Assembly: GCA_040954595.2 (NCBI GenBank)
Contig: CM082585.2
Coordinates: forward strand, 10,354,001 to 10,418,000
Source of the DNA: Balanoglossus misakiensis
Lineage: Eukaryota > Hemichordata
Length of the DNA stretch: 64,000 nucleotides
Direction: 5' to 3'
Each line of letters starts with the position of its first letter. Positions within the stretch are counted from its first letter, which is position 1. The position numbers and the translations under genes were made by a program. The notes under the pieces were generated by a model, which worked only from the letters and a program-made list of their open reading frames with translations, ran no database searches and was not told the DNA's origin. Of the stretch, positions 35,561 through 47,600 are shown piece after piece.

Positions 35561-37167
35561 ATGGAGTCTGTTATTGGCGATCGCATGGTCGAACTTTCGT
35601 CATACAGAGACCAACATTTTAAGGTAAAGATGAGTTGATATATTTATATGCTTGAGATAGAGAGTGGCCGAGTTTCACCTTCCTTTCGGCCATGGCAATA
35701 GGTTTGGCCTTTGCTTTTGAGGCGCGCAAGCTCAAGGGACTGGGATTACAAAATACAACAACAAAGCCAGTTACCCCAGTGTGTTTTAGATAGACACTCT
35801 GTGTGTGAGTTAGCTGCAATGATTGTAGCGGGTGCTGCTAAATTGACTGGTGTGTTCGCAGCAGTCAACCTAGCAGCACCCGCTACAATCATTGCAGCTA
35901 TGTGTGAGTCTATCTAAGGCACACTGACTGGGGTATGGATACTAGGCTACACTAGCCACCACCTACATGTAACCTGACCAAGTTCAGTTGTTTAATAGAA
36001 GAAGGGAGACTGCGGTGCTCCATTGTGCTGCATAGACTCTGACAACTCTATGCTCATAGATCTGATTAGAGAAAAATTCTCCGGGTCAAATATTCTTACT
36101 TTAGTTTCATTTTCCTCTTTCCAGGGAACACTAGGAACCCAGGAGCGTCTTTTAAAGAATAGCACAACGCTCTACGTGGGAAATCTATCATTTTACACCA
36201 CAGAAGAACAGATCCATGAGCTCTTTGCAAAAGGTGGCGACTTAAAGCGGATTGTTATGGGCCTGGACAAAATGAAGAAAACGCCTTGTGGCTTTTGTTT
36301 TGTTGAGTATCCTTTGATTTAAAAAAATGAACACAATGTTGAAAGGATTTCAGATAGTCTAACTCTAAAAAAAATTAAAACAAATTTCTTTTGAGGTACC
36401 GGGATACCTATACAATCAAGTAGAATTATCCACCTTGTCTGTAGCAAATGTGTATAAAGAAATGGGCACACCACTAGCAGCTTAACAAAATGATCAGATA
36501 TTACCTTCGGAATGATGCTGAAAATGCGATGAGATACATCAATGGGACCAGGTTAGATGACAGGATTGTGAGGACAGACTGGGATGCTGGCTTTGTTGAA
36601 GGGCGGCAATATGGCCGAGGCAAAAGTGGTGGCCAGGTAAGAGAGTGACCTGTCTTGAATTGTGGTCAGTGCGGGCATTGTTGCCAGGAGAGGTGGTATA
36701 AAAGATGATGTTTGAACATTTTCACCTTTTTTGTCATTACGCTTCAGCTGAGATCAAACTAGAAACTGTAGTAGACACTCAAAAAACATAAATACAGAAT
36801 AAGTAACTAATACAGTCAAACCTGTGTTAGTGACCACCTCTATATAGTGACCACCTCTATATAGTGGCCACTTAGTTACAGTCCCTGTACAATTTACACG
36901 TGTATAAATTAACCTGTCTATAAAGACCACCTGTCTATAAAGGCCAGTTTGGTAAAGTCCCTTGACTGGCCACTATAGACAGGTTTGACTGTAATAAGAT
37001 CTGTAAGATAACAAATCTAATGACTTGTTTGGAAATTTGTCTCATTTCAGGTTCGAGATGAATACAGAACAGACTACGACAGTGGCCGGGGTGGATATGG
37101 CAAAGCCGCACTCAAACAACAACAAGCAACTGGAGTGACACAAATTCATCCATGGGGGTACGCATAA
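35561..37167 (+). CDS. NCBP2: Nuclear cap-binding protein subunit 2 (CBP20)
   Basis: Small subunit of the nuclear cap-binding complex, which binds the m7G cap of RNA polymerase II transcripts together with CBP80. Coding exons: 35561-35623, 36125-36306, 36498-36636, 37051-37167; 501 bases in frame, 166 aa (human 156). Residues 1-21 ([20 protein letters not shown]) hold the N-terminal tail with the cap-stacking tyrosine region. An RRM follows with [16 protein letters not shown] (RNP2) and CGFCFVEYY (RNP1), then [14 protein letters not shown] and the Gly/Arg-rich [31 protein letters not shown]. The start ATG lies in CCAAGATGGAG, a YY1-type context. After GGYGK the C-terminus is about 10 residues longer than human, ending HPWGYA. 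A GT at 37158 within the last codons could instead be a donor, so the exact C-terminus is less sure. Confidence 0.93.
35772..35935. repeat. Fold-back MITE-like element flanked by TA, NCBP2 intron 1
   Basis: The element starts TACCCCAGT and ends ACTGGGGTA. Most of each half pairs with the other, including a perfect core of about 29 bases (AGCTGCAATGATTGTAGCGG and onward to GTGCTGCTA against its complement around 35872-35900) and imperfect outer arms. TA at both ends suggests a TA target duplication as made by Tc1/mariner-type elements. The inner loop is about 27 bases. Confidence 0.75.
36811..36993. repeat. MITE-like element with terminal inverted repeats, NCBP2 intron 3
   Basis: Begins TACAGTCAAACCTGT and ends with the exact reverse complement ACAGGTTTGACTGTA. 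Inside are tandem pieces of TAGTGACCACCTCTATA and related TATAAAGACCACCTG blocks. TA at each end fits a TA target site. Similar short elements are widespread in marine invertebrate genomes (general knowledge). No open frame is present, so it is non-autonomous. Confidence 0.8.
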
Positions 37168-38314
37168 TCTAACCAAATTTTAGTCGTCCACACCCTTACA
37201 CCCCATTCATCTGGTGAACCATTTTGATGTGGTGAAAGGGTATGGTGTACCTATACTGTCTGTGTCAGAATGTGTGAATTATTTTTGAGATTCCTTATAA
37301 AAGTACAGCATTGCAAGAAAAGTATGACCTATGCATAAGCTATTCTAATCTAAAATAGTTACTTGTACAGTAAAAGTCAAGTTTTAATAGACTGTCTTCA
37401 GTGGGGAAGTGTATTACCACAGTAGTGACTGCGCAGTCACTCGCCTCACAATCAAGCTAGTGTTGTGATGTTGAATATTGTCTCCTGCGCCTAAGTAAGT
37501 ATTATGTCTTGCATGGATAGAACCAGGATGCATATGCCCCCTTATCTTGGCAAAGAGTGCTCATATCATGCTTGTGGTACACCCAGCATCAACACCAATA
37601 CTTTGATTTGATTGCAGAAAGTGGAACAAGTAGCACAGAGGTACATTGAGTATCGAAGATATATTCTATTTTATAAATATTCCTGAAGAAGTTCAGTCAA
37701 TCAAAGTTAACAGAAAGATTCCAAATTGACATCTACTATTTTGGCATGTTTGTTAATTTTTCTTCTGTGCTATGCCATTTGGTTGAAGTGAGAAAAATGT
37801 ATTGACTCTGAACATTTTGTCCCTCCATCTTGTCACCCTGTCACCCCCATTTCCTAATGTACAAGTCTGACTGTACCATTGGAAATAGTTGGGCCGTAGC
37901 AAATGGTGGTTGTGAAAGGGTGACTTGTTCCTGTTTATTTCAGCTGGGTTTGTCACTTTATTATTATTTTTTTCTTCGTTGAGACTTGCCTGCACGTGGC
38001 TTGCTCATGAAAGGTGTCTACTTTGCGGCAGCCACCTCCAATTTTGTTGCTATGTAGCTCACAATTGGCCATTTCCAAGACCCCTATGTACTTCTATGGT
38101 AACCTTACATCCTCATACTTCCTTCAGTATGAATCCATCAGTCTGATGAAAAATTTGAAAGCGAGACGGTTGGTGTTTTGGATGCTTGCACATGTAGAAG
38201 TATTTGTGTGTTTGGAAATGTTTAATATTTATTTGCAGGCAATTGGAGTGTGTCCCCAAATATAAAGTATAGTAAGTGGTCTATAGCAGTTATCAAAAAA
38301 CCAACCTGTCTTTC

Positions 38315-38395
38315 AACCCTTTCACTCTGTATAGAGGTCCAAATTTACCATAGAAAACAATGGATTTGGACCAAACCATGGTGGTGAAAGGGCTG
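38315..38395. repeat. Short palindromic dispersed element
   Basis: Ends are AACCCTTTCAC and GTGAAAGGGCT (inverted). The inside has AGGTCCAAATTTACCATAG and a facing GGATTTGGACCAAACCATGG. A related copy in reverse orientation lies at 42857-42944 and weaker ones elsewhere. It sits in the NCBP2 3' untranslated or downstream region. Confidence 0.6.
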
Positions 38396-38871
38396 CTTGG
38401 AACCCTTTTATGAACCGTGTTGTAGTATTTCCTTTCTCAGGTACAATAGAGACTAGAAGAGAGAATGACCTGTGGTGGCGCTCTACTTCCCCCTGGGCGT
38501 AGTGGAGTGAAGGTGCACTGGCCTGTTTTTGGACATACATTGTGAATCTAAGACATTCAAGCTTGTGAAAGAATAGAAAATCATCAGCGTATTCAGATTC
38601 TAGGTCTTATACAGGGATATGTGAAATCTCGATATATTTGTGTAACTTTTGATCAGTTTTGTAGTATTTCTGTTATTGTAGATGACCACACTCATCAGCA
38701 AGAACATTGAAATTGAACTTGTCAGTGTATGAAACTTCAATACTTGCATCAGTTGTCGGTTTGAGAGCAGAAACATCAAACCATTAAGTGAAGGATTATT
38801 TTAGAGGATGTGCTGTTAGATTTTATGAGTTAGATATGTGTAGTGACTAGTCTTAGTATCAGATGTCGTCA

Positions 38872-38877
38872 AATAAA
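38872..38877 (+). terminator. Polyadenylation signal, probable NCBP2 3' end
   Basis: AATAAA in GTCAAATAAACTATGTG, 1.7 kb past the NCBP2 stop and 222 bases before the stop of the convergent GAL3ST gene. A long 3' untranslated region would be implied. A nearer non-canonical signal cannot be excluded. Confidence 0.4.
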
Positions 38878-39002
38878 CTATGTGTACTTTTCGTATAGAA
38901 GATGACTGGTGTCTGTGTGTGAATAATGGGTGTGTTCTCATTGGGAATGTTGTCCTAAATCACCCAAGATCTTGCAAATTACCAATTATTGTCATACTGA
39001 AC

Positions 39003-39008
39003 TTTATT
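39003..39008 (-). terminator. Polyadenylation signal of the GAL3ST gene
   Basis: TTTATT on the plus strand reads AATAAA on the gene strand, about 90 bases past the stop codon at 39099. With the NCBP2 signal at 38872 the two convergent transcripts would end within about 130 bases of each other and may overlap. Confidence 0.5.
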
Positions 39009-39098
39009 GATGGAATAACGTCACCTCAGACACGGGTTGCAAGAAATGCAACTGTTGCAATTTACATCATGTTGAATTTAAAGTTAATTGTACATTTA

Positions 39099-40710
39099 CT
39101 ATATTTGTTTCGCCCCTTTCTTGCTTGGGGTCGTGTACCGACTTCTCAAGTCTCTGGTGAAAATATACTCCGGCTTGACCATATTTACGCACACGGCGTT
39201 TTTCTTGGCGCTATCTTTCAGCTTGTATGCGACGGCCCGGCTGTTAGCAGGGCTCCAAACGTTCGGGTTTTCGTTCAAAATCTCGTCGACGCACTCTCCG
39301 TACAACTTCTCGTTTAATTCGCGTAATCTCATGACTTCTCGTCGCATGTTTTGCTTGCCGTATTGATTAATCAAGCACAGCGTTTTCTCTCGGAAATATT
39401 GGTAAAGTTTGGCATCGCCCGCGTTCCATCGCAACACGTGACTGTCAAGACCCTCCGCTCCCGTGTCCGTGAACTGCGACGCCGCACTTCGGACGTTGTG
39501 CTCGAAATATGCCACGTCATGCATATCAAGGCATAGGAACTTTCTCAGCAAAATGAGTGATTCGTCGAAATATTCGCTCAGGATGACGAAATCAAATTTC
39601 TTGTCTAAATATTGCACATATTTCTCAATCTGTCGCAAGTACATCATTTCCTGTGGCGGTATACCCAAGTCGTACAGCATGGGGTTCCTGGCCCATTTGC
39701 GGAGATGTTCGGACTGCAGATTGAAGTATTTCTCCGGCCTCTCGATGAAATTTTTGAAGGAGGATTGAAAGCTGTTGCCGGGGACCCTGAAGAGCTTGTC
39801 CAGCTGTGCATGCGTGAAGACGGACTCGAAATGCGTGGTGGGATCGCGAAGTATCGTGATGTACGCTGCATCCTCGGGAATAACAGAAGAAAAACCTGGA
39901 AGAAAAATTAAATATGACTTTTAAAGAAAAGATCTTTTTGATAAGATGTAGGTGAAATTGCAACAACAAACGAACATACCTATTTCGCTAAATCTTGCGT
40001 AGTGACAAAGAATATTAAAACTCTCTGGTGTGTTGTTGCTCTTCATCATTTGTGATCTCTGGAATGGTATCCCGGAGACGCCGGCGAACTGTATCCCAGA
40101 CGACGGCAATACAAACTTCAAGCCGTGTTTCTCGCCGTATCGGAATAACAGGTTCTGTACGGTGCTGCTTCCCGTGCGGCGGGTTTTTAGAAAGAGAATG
40201 TTTTTCTTCAGTTGGCAAGGTTTGCGGCTTCGCAGCCATTTTGGAGGTGGCGAGCAGTCGTCGAGAATACCGTTCATATCGGAGGTTGGAGGTTGGCCGT
40301 CTATTCCATCAGTTTCGTTGGGGGACATCCGCGTGTTGCGTGCTTGTAAAACCCCGGTAAAAGATGTGTTGTGAACGTTGTTTGAAATGATTGTATTAAC
40401 CGCGGATCCATGTTGATTCCCTCTGTCAAACCACCTGTAGAATAAAGAAAACATAATATCAATCTAGGGAGGGGATACTGCATTTACTTTATCTGGGTAA
40501 CGAAAGAATGAAGTTCATTAATAGCTCAAACAGGATAGTGCATTTTGTTCCCTCTTGTCCCCAAAGTTACCTGCTTGACTTGTCTCGGCTCTCAAAGACA
40601 CGGTGGTTGCTTGCACTCGACAGAAGTGTGGGGAAACAACAGATGACAGAAAAAATCAACAGGAGTGCCAGTAATATGCTGTATAAACGTCTCCTCTGAT
40701 GACGTAGCAT
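39099..40710 (-). CDS. Galactose-3-O-sulfotransferase (GAL3ST family)
   Basis: Golgi type II enzyme that transfers sulfate from PAPS to the 3-OH of galactose on glycolipids or glycoproteins. Exons in order: 40710-40571, 40434-39980, 39895-39099; 1392 bases in frame, 463 aa. The short cytosolic tail is very basic (MLRHQRRR), followed by a signal anchor at about 9-32 (LYSILLALLLIFSVICCFP) and a stem with N-glycosylation sites (NTS at 69, NET at 86). The 5'-PAPS loop is KTRRTGSST (130-138) and the 3'-phosphate region is ITILRDPTTHFESVF (211-225). The C-terminal part (MLYDLGIPP, FDFVILSEYFDESLILLR) is typical of Gal-3-O sulfotransferases. Head-to-head with VWA8 about 0.93 kb away. The acceptor specificity (cerebroside GAL3ST1 versus N/O-glycan GAL3ST2-4) cannot be told from sequence alone, so no symbol is given. 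Confidence 0.9.
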
Positions 40711-41644
40711 CGTCAAGTTGGAATACAGGTCACTTCAATTGACCCATGACAGAAATACGGAAGGAGTTCTTCTCAAGTTGACGATAGCTTGATGCACGCA
40801 CAAAGGTCAGTTGTTTCAATTCCAGTGCACGCAAATGTAAAGTTAGAGACATTTTGTCTTATTTTTCGATAGATTCCTTTTCACTAATCCTCGAGGTATG
40901 GATTATTTGCTGCGATGACGTACTTCCAGAATCCCATAAATGGTAACCACGGTAACGATGACCAGGGTCCATTTCCGGACAGGTTCGATTTTTGGCCAAA
41001 AGGACTCTGACCCATCAGCTTTTAAGCAGTTTCCTTCCGTGTCTGTGGTTTCTAAATGGTTGATCAATAACAAGATGGCGACCTGGCAGACATGTGGTAA
41101 TGAGAAATCGATGAAATCGTTTGACTATGAAATCCGCTTATATTTCAGTATTGAATGACGCTATGATCACCAAATAATATCAACATGAGAACTTACTGGG
41201 ATGTTGTGTGTAGGATCACTGAGATAGGCCTATAAAAGGGCTTGAATACAACTGACACTTTTCTGTATAATTAAATGGATATAATTGAAAGTTTACAATT
41301 TTATGAATAGCTTGTTGAACCATTCTTCCAGATCCTCTACAACTCATTTGTCCGTCAGCTGTTTACCTAACTTATTGAAGAGAAAGCCCAACCGTTCAAT
41401 GTTTCGATCAATACAAGAAAAACAAAAGAAACTGTTTGGAAAGTTCAAAGTTCACGGTGACGATAGCGAGGCTGTGGAGATGAGTGTCAACAAACACACG
41501 TGTTATATCACTTCAGCAAATATGGCCGCCCACAGGTTGTACTTTGGCCACTGACTTTGGTTCTCCGGTGAATAAATTATATCTTCGATGATGATAAGGT
41601 GATTAAACTTTCTGCAAGTATTACCACAGTGTCAGAGAGCGCCC
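40711..41644. promoter_or_regulatory. Shared head-to-head promoter region of GAL3ST and VWA8
   Basis: The 934 bases between the two start codons must hold both promoters unless there are further untranslated exons. Visible motifs are an RFX X-box-like GGTAACCACGGTAACG (40942-40957) and a YY1-like CAAGATGGCGAC (41071-41082), the latter on the VWA8 strand. No TATA box is evident. A frame at 41285-41554 is open but shows no family similarity. Confidence 0.5.
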
Positions 41645-44600
41645 ATGTTGAGAATAGTGAGGATGAGTGCCGAGAAAGCACTCCGACGAGTTCGCCAGCT
41701 GAACGGAGTTCTCGATAAAACACCGCACACACAGCTTAGATCACAGAGTACAGGTATGTATACGGGGTGGGCGGGGCCGGGCCCCGGTGAGTCTTTTGGC
41801 GCCGGGCCGCGGGGTCCAGGGTTTACTGTTCCCGGTCCCAGTTTTACATTGTGCAAGTCAGTGTTTCGTCCGCCGTGTTACACTTTGAACCCTGTGGCTG
41901 TGTTATGTGTACTATTTTTCCTGCAGTGGACATGGAGTAGACTTACGTGTTTGCGTGTACAGTGTACACGTGTGAGTGCTTGTGCATATCTAACTGGCAA
42001 CATGAGTACTTGTTCTTGTAGCCGTGCTTGGTATGAAAAATAAAACGTTTACGGAACCGTGAAAACATAGATATTTCGCAATTGTTTGACCCCATTTGCC
42101 CACATTTCTAAACTTTTCACCAAACAATTAAAATTGGTATTACGTGTCTTTTCTGTGATTTCAGATGGTACAGTCAACATTGGTGATGTCAGTATCAAAT
42201 TGCAGAAAGCAAAGAACCCAGAACTGGTGCCAATCAAACACAGTAAGTCTTTTTACAAAGGTGAAAGGTGGACTCAGGCATGGGTAAGGTGTAGACCATG
42301 ATCACTTACCACTCCCCTGGACAAGTCATCAAATGACAGTCAATATTTCCTTTTCAAAATGTAATTAATTAATTAATTAATTATCACCTTGTATCTTTAT
42401 ATTTCAGTCCCTGACAGTCCACCCCAGACTTTGATGAGACATTTACGATGGGTTATGCAAAAGGTACGCAACTTAAAATATTGTGTTTCCTTTTTCTCAT
42501 TTGTCACTTTTCAGTGTTTGTATAAGTCAGTCTATTTCTGTTATATTTAATTTTGATATTTGTATTTTTATCGTTAATGTGTATGAACTCATTTTTCAAA
42601 GTGACTCAGCATTTCTGACGTAAATATCATCAAATGTTGGTATATATCGGCTTGGAAATATTTCATATTGTAGAATGAGTGGTCTTGGTGGAGAATTTTA
42701 TTTAGAGGGTATTGTGCAAATTTTCTTTTGTTGTTAGTTGAGAGTAATTGATGAACTGATTGCCTTTCAGGATTTGTTAGGGCAGGATGTGTTTCTCATT
42801 GGTTCACCAGGTCCTTTACGCAGAGCTGTGGCCATGCAGTATGCTGTAAGTAAAATCCCCTTTCACCACCATGGTTCGGTCCAAAACTATTGTTTTCTAT
42901 GGTAAAGCTGGACCTCTTTGATGGGAACAGGGGGTGAAAGTGTTAAAATGTTCTTGTCGTTTGTGACATTTTCAGGAGTTGACGAATAGAGAAATTGAAT
43001 ATATTGCACTGACACGAGACACAACAGAGACTGATTTGAAACAAAGAAGAGAAATTAGATCGTCAACTGCGTACTACATGGATCAGGTAAAGAAACATTT
43101 AGTTTGAGTTTGAATCTGTCCACAATCTTGATGTAGTGATTGTTGTCATCATCATCATAGTCAACATCACTATTCTTCAAAATTTGCTTTTTCAACTCCA
43201 AAACTATTGGGCAGTCACGTTGATATTTGATGCGAAGGTCCCCTTGAAGACAAGAGAATGCAATATTCTTTCGAGTTGAGATAATCAGCACAGAATACTT
43301 GACTGAGGTTGATTTGTTTCAGTGTGCTGTGAGGGCAGCAACACAGGGAAGAATACTGATTATAGAGGGTATCGAGAAAGCAGAGAGAAACGTCTTACCA
43401 GTCATTAATAATTTACTAGAAAACCGAGAGATGCAGTTAGAAGATGGAAGATTTCTCATGGCAGCTGATAGATATGATAAACTTTTACAGGTGAGTGTTT
43501 TGACCAATGCGGTGTCCCGACTACTAATGCAAGGCACCATTTGACTGTAGTCTAGCAAGGTTGCTTCTGATTGGTCAATTGATGAACAAACTTCTGCAAA
43601 ATGATTTGAAACTAACCACTTCATGTCAATGGATTTCTTGTGAATCTTTCCGTTTGCAAATGTCAGGATCACACACAGGAAGAACTGGATTCCTGGAAGT
43701 TAGTCCGGGTATCAGAAAGATTCCGTGTGATAGCTTTAGGTCTTCCAGTACCACGTTACCAAGGCAACCCGCTAGATCCCCCTCTCAGGTCAAGGTTTCA
43801 AGCGAGAGACATCAACCCTCTTCCATTTAAGGTAAATTTGAAACTTGGAATTCGGAAATCGAAATGATTGAGCTTTGCTTGTACTGAGAAAGATTGAGGT
43901 TTTGGTAAGTATGTTTCTTTGAAAACATTTTGCTTGACAGAATATTTAATGATTGAGTCTGTTTTCATTTTATAGGATCAGTTGCAAGTCTTGTATGAAA
44001 ATGGCCCAAGTGTACCCCCTGAAAGGTAGGTTGGAGTTCCCATCAACTTTCACACCAAAGACAAGGGTACAACAAATAAAACCATGTTCGTAGAAATGCA
44101 TTCATTCCTATTTACTTGTCTAATGTTTCATTTTGTTTTGTTGACCTCCCCGACAGAGTATCTCAGGTCCTGTCCTTTGCAACCACTCTACTTACTTCTG
44201 AATCGACCTCAATGGGTCTACCTGATTTTCCTGTAGGGGTGTTAGCCTCACTCCTCAAGATTATGGTGAGTGTGAGTCTTCTTTCAGATCTCCCAACTTT
44301 CTCAGAAATAAAAAGAAGCACTTCTCTCTCTGGGAGTATGTTTCTCTTCAATCGAAAACTCAGATACATGTAATATGATTATAGAATCTACCATTTTAAC
44401 TAAGGAATAATTCCTGTTGGTTCCGTTTTCCCCTCCAGAATGCTGTTCCCAATTCATCAGCACACAAGTTATTACACAGACTCTATCCATATGAATTTCT
44501 TCTCGCAAAGGAAGGCAAGACTGCAGTTGAAGATATACTGAAGGTACGTTTTCAGTTGACGGATAAATGTTTTTCATCTCCCAATGAAATAATAATCTTT

Positions 44601-47600
44601 TGGTATTTTTCAGAATTTTCTTGTATTAAAATGTACACAGTACAGCTGTCTGTTTGTTAACATATCTATTTCTTTTTATTTGGTGAATCCTAGAAATTTG
44701 AATTATTTGAAACTGACTACAAGAAGACAGTTCATCATGTGATTGGCAGTGTGTATCCAGTGACCAACACAGAACATCCAACAGCACTGGTGACTCTGCA
44801 AGCAGGTGGACTCAACTATCCAATACAGGTGAGTTACTAGTCAGTTAGCCAATCAGATGCCTGTATGACCAATACATTGTCTAATCATGGCCTAAATCAG
44901 ATAGATTAAACCAAAATCTGGTGATGAAACTCTGATGTACACATTTGGTGTATTTTATCATCTCATAAGTATATTTATTTTCTGCATTTCAGGTTACGGC
45001 TGGAATCCATGATATGAAATCAAGAGATCCGTTTCACCACTTTATTGCCACGCCATCACATGCACAGCTGTTGGCTGATATGATGCAGTCACACATGGTA
45101 CATGATTTCTGTCTTGTGGGACCCAAAGTAAGTAGTACTTCTATTTTATACAGTTGAAATGTTCAAATGATGGACAGGGATGGAAAATTAATGTCGCCGT
45201 GAACAAAACCTGCAAAGATGAAACTCATTACTTTGATAATGGTGTTCAAAAAAGTTTGTTGTTATGGTTGTTCTCATGATACTTCTTGTTTTCTATGCAA
45301 GGGTTGTGGGAAAACCGTTCTGACCAAAGAATTTGCCACTTTGTTGGGATATCACATGGAGCCAATCATGTTATACCAGGTAAGTGACCTTTGACCAATG
45401 ACCTTTGGTCTTTGATGTCTCAAAACTCACAAACTTCAGAGAGAGAAATAATGAAAACCAATTGTGTGATCATTTTTGTTAACTTCTAAAACATTCACTT
45501 TGACACAGGACATGACATCAAGAGACTTATTGCAGCAACGCACAACTCTTCCCAATGGAGACACAATATGGCGGCCATCAGCTTTGGTTACCGCGGCAAT
45601 AGAGGGTAACCTGGCTGTGTTGGATGGCATTCACAGAATTAATCAGGGAACGCTGGCTGCGATCCAGAGGTTAGTAGAAAATAATTTTGCAACAGTACAA
45701 GTTGTATATTTGCAGTGTGCTTTTGTGCATAGTACATGCATCTGTGAAATTTCTATTTGGTTGGTTTTTTACCGTTTCTTTCCTGATCAGATTGATCCAT
45801 GACAGAGAATTTAATTTATTCGATGGAACTCGGTTGGTGAGACAAGATCGATATGAAGAATTGAAGAAGAAATCGGAACACACTGATCAGGAAATGAAAG
45901 AAAGGTAAGACAGTTTTCTTTACGTGAGCTACAGTGTCATGGGTACTATTTTTATCGTTGAACTTGCTAACATGGTTGCCAGGTACTCGCTGACTCCTAT
46001 CACTTTACTTATATGCCAATGTATGTCTCTTCAGAAATGTATTCCCCATCCATCCGTCATTCCGGATCCTGGCCTTAGCGGAACCACCAGTATCCGGTAG
46101 CAGCACGCAACAGTGGTTGAATTCAGAATTGTTGACTTTGTTCCATTACCACCATACAAAACCACTCTCTTACGTCGAAGAAATGGAAGTCATTCAAGGA
46201 ATGGTAAGACTCTACAGTTTAAATTTATTTCAGTGTTTTTCCCTCCATGATGTCAGTGTATCAATGTAGCCTCCACGATAATAAAAAAACATGTTGATGT
46301 TTTTGTGATTTGATTGTCAGGTACCCAATGCTGTTCAAGACTTGATGGAGCCACTGTTGAAATTTACACACAGATTACGACACTCCAATGATCCTACAGT
46401 GAGTAAAAGAATCTACCCTGCTTTGGGGGGGGGGGGAGAACTAGAATAGACTCGAACAGTGTAGGGTTGGTATGGGTCAGGTTAGATATTCTTTGACCAA
46501 AGTGATGGACATACTTGGACTTTTATAGTGCCATTCGATGGTTTCAATTCCGTGGGTGTTATACAGATATTTCATCAGAACATTACAACAGATGTTGATT
46601 TGGTTATTTATGTACACAGCTGTTGTCATTGGCGTCCTCGTTGTCAACGAGACAGTTGCTACGGATCGCTAAGCGACTGGCACAATATCCCAATGAGAAT
46701 TTACACGACGCAGTCAACAAGGCGTGTTTATCAAGGTTGGTTTTAAGTTGTCTATCCCCATTCTGTGTTTTTACATTCAGTAGTGAAGTGTTCACGAATG
46801 TATATGCGTAGAGTGGATCTTTGTGGGCAGATATTTTTATGAAAGAAGTCGTGGTCTATAGCACAGATCACCAAGAGCGACTCCTTCAATTTCTGTGCAA
46901 TTCTATCCCATAATGCAGCATCCAATATGGCTGTCATTTTCAGTGATTCACTGTCAATGTTCTACATCCTGGCTTGAATCTAGGCAATCTTACTGCCTTT
47001 AAGTGCAAAGAATAGCATTACACTTCTCTGAGACTTGTATTTCTGTGTCAGGTTTCTTCCTCAGTTAGCAAAACAGACTCTAGAGACAGCACTGGACGAT
47101 GCCAACATCAAAGCCTTCAAGCAAGAACTGCAACCGATGGAGATTGAGAATGCAGTCACTTGTAAGTTTAACACTACATGCTCAAGTTTTCACAAATGGA
47201 TGCCACATGTGACCTCGACTTTCAAGAGAGTGAAAGGTCTCGGGTTAAAAAAATTCAACGGTGTGCAATTTTGCTAAAGAGGGTAGAATAATTCAACAGT
47301 TGTTTATAGTGTTTTTCATTGGTTGTGTGCGTGATATATTTGCCACAGGTGAGATTAAAGATGGTCTTCTGAGGATTGGCAAAACTCAAGTATCAGTTTA
47401 TGACCCAGAGAATAAAATGATGGTGCCTGATGTCTTGTTTTATGAGAATCCACAGGTAAGTGAACTTGAGTGTGTTGTGTCTAAAAAGCACAAAATCATG
47501 CAATTTTTATTTTTCATGCATATTTATTTTACAGTAATATTGAGTGTTATAATAACAATCCTTCATGATTTTTACAGCATCTTTCCATCATGGAGGACAT

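Noticed and set aside
38880-39317. 145-codon plus-strand frame
   Set aside because: Antisense to the GAL3ST last exon, which has clear family similarity; the plus frame has none.
40028-40374. Two plus-strand frames of 110 and 114 codons
   Set aside because: Both are antisense to GAL3ST exon 2 and show only reverse-complement composition.
45385-45396. DR1 nuclear-receptor site TGACCTTTGACC in VWA8 intron 13
   Set aside because: TGACC-type strings recur throughout these introns, so a single match carries little regulatory weight.
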